From the NCBI GenBank assembly GCA_016209995.1, contig JACQVC010000254.1, positions 1 to 8,824 on the forward strand: a stretch of 8,824 bases of DNA. The letters are read 5' to 3'. How positions within the stretch are numbered: the first letter of the stretch is position 1; each line of letters begins with the position of its first letter. The DNA is from Gemmatimonadota bacterium. Lineage in GTDB: Bacteria; Gemmatimonadota; Gemmatimonadetes; Longimicrobiales; Gaopeijiaceae. A program made the translations under genes and the position numbers. This document shows, piece after piece, positions 5,590 to 8,824 of this stretch. A model generated the notes under the pieces. The model was given only the letters and a program-made list of their open reading frames with translations, was not told the origin of the DNA and searched no databases.

Positions 5590-6828
5590 CTAGAAGAACT
5601 CCTTCAGCCAGGATCCGACCCTGGACACGAGACCGGAGGCGAGCGTCGAGGTTCCCGCGCCCGTCTCCACGAAGCGCTCCGCCGCATAGGTGACAAGCCC
5701 GGCCACCGTCGCGAACTTCGGCCGCGCCAGCGAGTCGGCCAGGCCCGTAAGCCCATTCATGGGCACCCCTATGCGCACCGGCGCGGAAAACACGTGCTGA
5801 CCAAACTCGACGAGGCCTTCCAGGCCGGCCCCGCCGCCGGTCAAGACCACACCCGCGCCGAGCGGGCCAGGCAGGTCCAACGCATCGATTTCGCGCCGCA
5901 CCAGACCGAAGATCTCGTCCAGCCGCTCCTCGAGGACGTGAGCGATGAGCTCGCGGGCCACGGCGCGGCGTTGCTGGGACCCGGGTCCGTTGCCGCCCAG
6001 ATCCACCGTTTCCCGATGATTCACGAGCTTGGTGGAGGCGGCCCCGAATCGCTCCTTCGCGCGCTGCGCCTCGGCGAACGGCATCGACAGCCCGCGCACC
6101 AGGTCCGTGGTCAGCGTAGTGCCACCCCAGCGAATCGTCGCGATGTGCCGGATGCGTCCCTCATAGAAGACCCCCACGTCCGTCGACCCGGCACCGAGAT
6201 CCACCAGCGCCACGCCGACCTCTTTCTCGTCCTCGTTGAGCACGGCGAGGGACGCGGCCAGCGGCTCCAGGACCAGCTCCTGGACGCGGTAGCCCGCTCG
6301 CTGCACGACCTTGCGGATGTTCGACGCCGGCTGGCTCGCACACGTTACCAGGTAGACCTCGCACTCCAGCCGCGTTCCGGTCATCCCCAGCGGATCCTTG
6401 ATGCCCGGCTGGTGGTCCACCACGTACTCCTGAGGAATCGCGTGCAGCATCTCCCGGTCGGGCGGCAGCGCCACGGCGCGAGCCACTTCGTGGACGCGAG
6501 CCAGATCATCGACGGTGATCTCTTCGTCCTGCAGAGCGACGACGCCCAGAGACGAACGCGTGCAGACGTGGTCGCCCGCGATGCCTGCGTACACGCGGTC
6601 GACCGTGACGCCAGCCATCAGCTCCGCCTCCTTCATGACGTTGCGCACGGCCTGGGTGGTCTCCTCGAGGTCGCTGACGATCTCCCTGCGAATCCCGGAC
6701 GTGCGGGCCTGGCCCGCGCCCAGGATCTTGATCTGCGGGTGGCGCCAGTCGTCGCCGTCCAGCTCCGCAATGACCGCACAGGTCTTGGTCGTTCCGATGT
6801 CGAGGCCCGCGATGAGATTCGACCGCAT
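5590..6828 (-). CDS. ftsA: FtsA, actin-like membrane tether of the Z-ring
   Basis: FtsA is an actin-fold ATPase that binds the FtsZ tail, attaches the ring to the inner membrane and recruits later divisome proteins. The 412-residue protein is complete and of normal length. Phosphate-1 motif GLDIGTTKTCAVIAE is at 8-22, the FtsA-specific 1C (SHS2) domain spans about 80-165, phosphate-2 motif VDLGAGSTDVGVF is at 209-221, and the adenosine motif VVLTGGGAGLEGL is at 327-339. The C-terminus, GLVSRVGSWLKEFF (399-412), is the amphipathic membrane-targeting helix typical of FtsA. The ATG at 6828-6826 is 3 nt after the ftsQ stop, and its likely ribosome site GGTGG (6840-6836) lies inside the last ftsQ codons, so translation of the two is probably coupled. 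No oddity beyond TIRWGG (231-236), where family members usually have a proline-containing version of the turn. Confidence 0.98.
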   Translation of the reverse strand: MRSNLIAGLDIGTTKTCAVIAELDGDDWRHPQIKILGAGQARTSGIRREIVSDLEETTQAVRNVMKEAELMAGVTVDRVYAGIAGDHVCTRSSLGVVALQDEEITVDDLARVHEVARAVALPPDREMLHAIPQEYVVDHQPGIKDPLGMTGTRLECEVYLVTCASQPASNIRKVVQRAGYRVQELVLEPLAASLAVLNEDEKEVGVALVDLGAGSTDVGVFYEGRIRHIATIRWGGTTLTTDLVRGLSMPFAEAQRAKERFGAASTKLVNHRETVDLGGNGPGSQQRRAVARELIAHVLEERLDEIFGLVRREIDALDLPGPLGAGVVLTGGGAGLEGLVEFGQHVFSAPVRIGVPMNGLTGLADSLARPKFATVAGLVTYAAERFVETGAGTSTLASGLVSRVGSWLKEFF

Positions 6829-6831
6829 GGT

Positions 6832-7590
6832 TCAGCCACCGTTCTGAGAGGCTATCGTTACGGGCGCGTAGCGAACCACGACCTGGTCTGCGAAGCGCAG
6901 GTCGAGCGCTACGGGCACGGAGTCCGCTTGTCGAGCCGAGGCGTCCCGGAGCACGAGGAGCCCGACCCTCAGCCGCTGGGGGTCGAGTGGCGGATCGTAG
7001 GAAAACTCGATGGGCGGATCGATCAGCCGCGCGGACACGTTGCCGCCCTCGTCCAGGGCCAGGTCGGAGATCGTCGACAGGAACGTGGGTGAGGTCTCCG
7101 CCAGTCGTTCGAGCTCGGCGACCAGCGCCCGCACGGCAGCCGTCGCCCTCTGTCCCACGGCGCCCACGCGACCTGCAGGCGGACGAATGACCGGCAGGTC
7201 GAGGGCGCGCTCCGCCGGATCGAGAGGCAGGATGACGCCCTCGGCATCCACGGGCCGCAACAGGGGCGTCGCCAGCAACGCCACCGGACTGCGTTCCACG
7301 ACCTCGATCACAAACGTGTGCGGGAAGCGGCGGCGAATCCGCGCCTCGCGCAGCATGGGGTGTGCTTCCAGGACCTCCTCCCAGCGCTCCGGATCGTCCC
7401 ACAGACTCGCGTCCGCGGGGATGGCCGCGCGCGCGATCACGGTGCCCGCCTCGAGCGTCCGAACGCCCTCGACGCGAATCTCGCGAATTCGGAACAGGTC
7501 CAACCGCGCGAGCAACGGCGCAGCCTGCGACACGAGCAGCGCGGTGATCGCCAGAGCGCAGGCGCACAGGAAGAAACGCAGGCCGATCAT
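6832..7590 (-). CDS. ftsQ: FtsQ/DivIB, bitopic divisome protein with POTRA domain
   Basis: FtsQ links cytoplasmic and periplasmic division proteins and, in known systems, binds FtsB and FtsL to control septal wall synthesis. The 252-residue protein has a short cytoplasmic start, one membrane helix (about 5-27), and a POTRA domain at about 33-103. The POTRA core contains FRIREIRVEGVRTL (33-46) and the family-typical HPMLREARIRRRFPHTFVIE (77-96) followed by VVERSPVALL. The beta (FtsQ) domain follows, with LRPVDAEGVILPL (111-123) and the closing LDLRFADQVVVRY (229-241). The ATG at 7590-7588 overlaps the murB stop as ATGA; a GGAAG lies about 10 nt upstream inside murB. FtsQ diverges quickly, so the call rests on topology, POTRA pattern and its place between murB and ftsA. 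There is no ddl gene between murB and ftsQ. Confidence 0.95.
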   Translation of the reverse strand: MIGLRFFLCACALAITALLVSQAAPLLARLDLFRIREIRVEGVRTLEAGTVIARAAIPADASLWDDPERWEEVLEAHPMLREARIRRRFPHTFVIEVVERSPVALLATPLLRPVDAEGVILPLDPAERALDLPVIRPPAGRVGAVGQRATAAVRALVAELERLAETSPTFLSTISDLALDEGGNVSARLIDPPIEFSYDPPLDPQRLRVGLLVLRDASARQADSVPVALDLRFADQVVVRYAPVTIASQNGG

Positions 7591-8495
7591 GTGATTTGGT
7601 CTTCCGCGCCGAGCTCACGCAGAAGGTCGGCGTCGAAACCCCACAAGCGAACCTCGGGAACGAGTCCGATGTTGAAACGCTCGCGGACGCGGCGACGCGT
7701 CTCGAGCATGAGCCAGATGACGTCGTCGGCCTTGGCATCGCCGATGTTCAGAATGAAGTTCGCGTGCAGCTCCGAGATCTGAGCGCCGCCTCGCCGCGCG
7801 CTCCGCATGCCTGCCGCGTCGATCAGCCTCCACACGGACTCACCGGGCGGATTCTTCCAGACGGAGCCGCAAGACGCGTAGTCGTACGGCTGATTCGCGA
7901 CCTTTTCGTGCCGATAGTCCAGGTGCCGCTGCCGGATCTCCTTCGCGTCGCCAGCGGGCGCTCGCAGGCGGCAGCGCAAGAAGACCGTGCCCTCAGGGAC
8001 GCGCGTCGCGCGGTAGCTCGGGTGGACCTCCGCCGCGGTCAGGCGCTCGACGTGAGGGGAGCCCGGATAGAGAGCGTCCGTCCATTCGACCGCTTCCCAG
8101 ATGCCCCAGTCACGGGTACCGGCGTTCATGCGCAGCGCGCCGCCCACGGTACCAGGCACGGCCTCGAGGTAGTGGAAGTCGCGGCGAGCCTCGCGGCGCG
8201 CGGTCTGCACCAGCATCGGCAGGCTCGTGCCGCCGCTTGCCAGGATCGCATCCGCCGTGACCTCGAGCTGCCGCAGCTCACCGCTGAGCGCGAGCACGGG
8301 GAACGTCACGCCCGCATCGGACACGAGCAGGTTGGCGCCTCCGCCCATGGGTTTGTACGGCCGGCCATCCAGCTCGCGGACCGCCGCGATCGCTTCGGCC
8401 TCGCTGGACAGCTCGCGGTAGCACGGCGTGGTCCCGCCGATCCGGTAGCGTGTATGTGGCGCCAGCGACTGATTCGCGAAGCGGCGCCCGTTCAC
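7587..8495 (-). CDS. murB: MurB, UDP-N-acetylenolpyruvoylglucosamine reductase
   Basis: MurB uses FAD and NADPH to reduce UDP-GlcNAc-enolpyruvate to UDP-MurNAc, the second committed step of peptidoglycan precursor synthesis in the cytoplasm. The 302-residue protein shows RIGG (18-21), the FAD pyrophosphate loop GGGANLLVSDAG (51-62), VPGTVGGALRMNAG (113-126), and CGSVWKNPPG (209-218), whose S211 is the expected proton donor. IGGAQISEL-like GGAQISELHANFILN (236-250) and PEVRLWG (280-286) follow; E281 is the expected catalytic glutamate. The length and the missing tyrosine loop fit the shorter type II enzymes. The start is a GTG (8495-8493) overlapping the murC stop as GTGA, with GGAGG at 8506-8502 spaced 6 nt. 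The stop overlaps the ftsQ ATG. Both overlaps point to translational coupling in one operon. Confidence 0.98.
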   Translation of the reverse strand: MNGRRFANQSLAPHTRYRIGGTTPCYRELSSEAEAIAAVRELDGRPYKPMGGGANLLVSDAGVTFPVLALSGELRQLEVTADAILASGGTSLPMLVQTARREARRDFHYLEAVPGTVGGALRMNAGTRDWGIWEAVEWTDALYPGSPHVERLTAAEVHPSYRATRVPEGTVFLRCRLRAPAGDAKEIRQRHLDYRHEKVANQPYDYASCGSVWKNPPGESVWRLIDAAGMRSARRGGAQISELHANFILNIGDAKADDVIWLMLETRRRVRERFNIGLVPEVRLWGFDADLLRELGAEDQIT

Positions 8496-8824
8496 GCGTC
8501 GCCTCCGCGCGCGCGTGCTGCAAGCGCCGCCACGATCTCCGGGCCCACGCGCTCGATCGAGCCCGCGCCCATCACCACACAGAGGTCGCCGGACTCGAGA
8601 GACTCGGCCACCGCGGTCGCGAGGCCGTCCAGCCGCTCGTGATAGGTGACCCGCGGCGCACCGGCCTCCTGCGTCGCGCGCACCACCAGCTCGCCGGTGA
8701 CACCCGGGATCGGCGCCTCGCGGGCGGGATAGACGTCCGTGATCCAGACGCGGTTCGCGCCGGCGAGCGCTCGCCCGAACTCGCGCACGAAATCGCGCGT
8801 GCGTGTGTAGAGATGCGGTTGAAA
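8492..8824 (-). CDS. murC: MurC, UDP-MurNAc:L-alanine ligase (C-terminal 110 residues; 5' end outside window)
   Basis: MurC joins L-alanine to UDP-MurNAc with ATP, the first amino acid of the peptidoglycan stem peptide. Only the C-terminal Mur ligase domain is present. The frame enters at 8824 reading FQPHLYTRTRDF, the conserved FQPHRYTR-type motif of MurC, continues with VWITDVYPAREAPIPGV (26-42 of the fragment), and ends with LCVVMGAGSI before the last helix. These motifs separate it from MurD, MurE and MurF. An apparent in-frame GTG start at 8788 is only an internal valine codon; the upstream part of the gene is simply cut by the window. The stop codon overlaps the murB GTG start. Confidence 0.96.
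   Translation of the reverse strand, partial: FQPHLYTRTRDFVREFGRALAGANRVWITDVYPAREAPIPGVTGELVVRATQEAGAPRVTYHERLDGLATAVAESLESGDLCVVMGAGSIERVGPEIVAALAARARGGDA

Noticed and set aside
4963..7092. A 709-codon open frame on the plus strand opposite ftsZ, ftsA and ftsQ
   Set aside because: It is antisense to three well-supported genes, has arginine/histidine/glutamine-rich composition with no recognisable motif, and long antisense frames are expected in GC-rich coding DNA.
6506..7738. A 410-codon minus-strand frame crossing ftsA, ftsQ and murB
   Set aside because: It is an out-of-frame reading of the same strand as three conserved genes, with Arg/Pro/Gly-rich sequence and no motifs.

Overview
This is a GC-rich window (about two thirds G+C by eye) in which every supported gene lies on the minus strand, so transcription runs from high to low coordinates. 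It is the distal part of a bacterial division and cell wall (dcw) cluster followed by two further genes. In transcription order: murC (3' end only, entering at 8824), murB, ftsQ, ftsA, ftsZ, a MepM/NlpD-type M23 endopeptidase gene, an intrinsic terminator, a large membrane protein gene of the VWA/glutamine-amidotransferase-like kind, and ftsY (running off the window at base 1). The gene set, a Gram-negative-style MepM-like endopeptidase, the high GC and the lack of ddl between murB and ftsQ fit a Gram-negative, FCB-type bacterium such as Gemmatimonadota. That assignment is inference; no rRNA or species marker is present.

Region 8824-4375 is the compact dcw core. murC/murB overlap by GTGA, murB/ftsQ overlap by ATGA, ftsQ and ftsA are 3 nt apart, and ftsA and ftsZ are 45 nt apart with a strong Shine-Dalgarno before ftsZ. 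These genes finish the soluble peptidoglycan precursor (MurB, MurC) and build the Z-ring (FtsZ), its membrane tether (FtsA) and the periplasmic divisome link (FtsQ). Region 4374-2890 adds a membrane-anchored zinc endopeptidase, 32 nt after ftsZ and with a hairpin across the ftsZ stop codon. A textbook intrinsic terminator then closes the transcription unit.

Region 2871-901 encodes a 656-residue membrane protein of unknown function: two N-terminal membrane segments, a VWA-like domain with a DxSxS motif, a beta-rich middle, a degenerate GATase-like domain, and a C-terminal membrane segment. Its ATG is only 18 nt past the terminator U-tract and has no Shine-Dalgarno. A 180-nt gap follows, holding a symmetric two-by-two repeat, and then ftsY, the SRP receptor GTPase. 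The visible FtsY lacks an acidic A domain, and its G domain reads like the archaeal rather than the usual bacterial type.

The window is mostly housekeeping and I see no clear new system. The items most worth following up are the archaeal-like FtsY, the leaderless-looking gene after the terminator, the dyad repeat before ftsY, and the small signals around ftsZ and the M23 gene.
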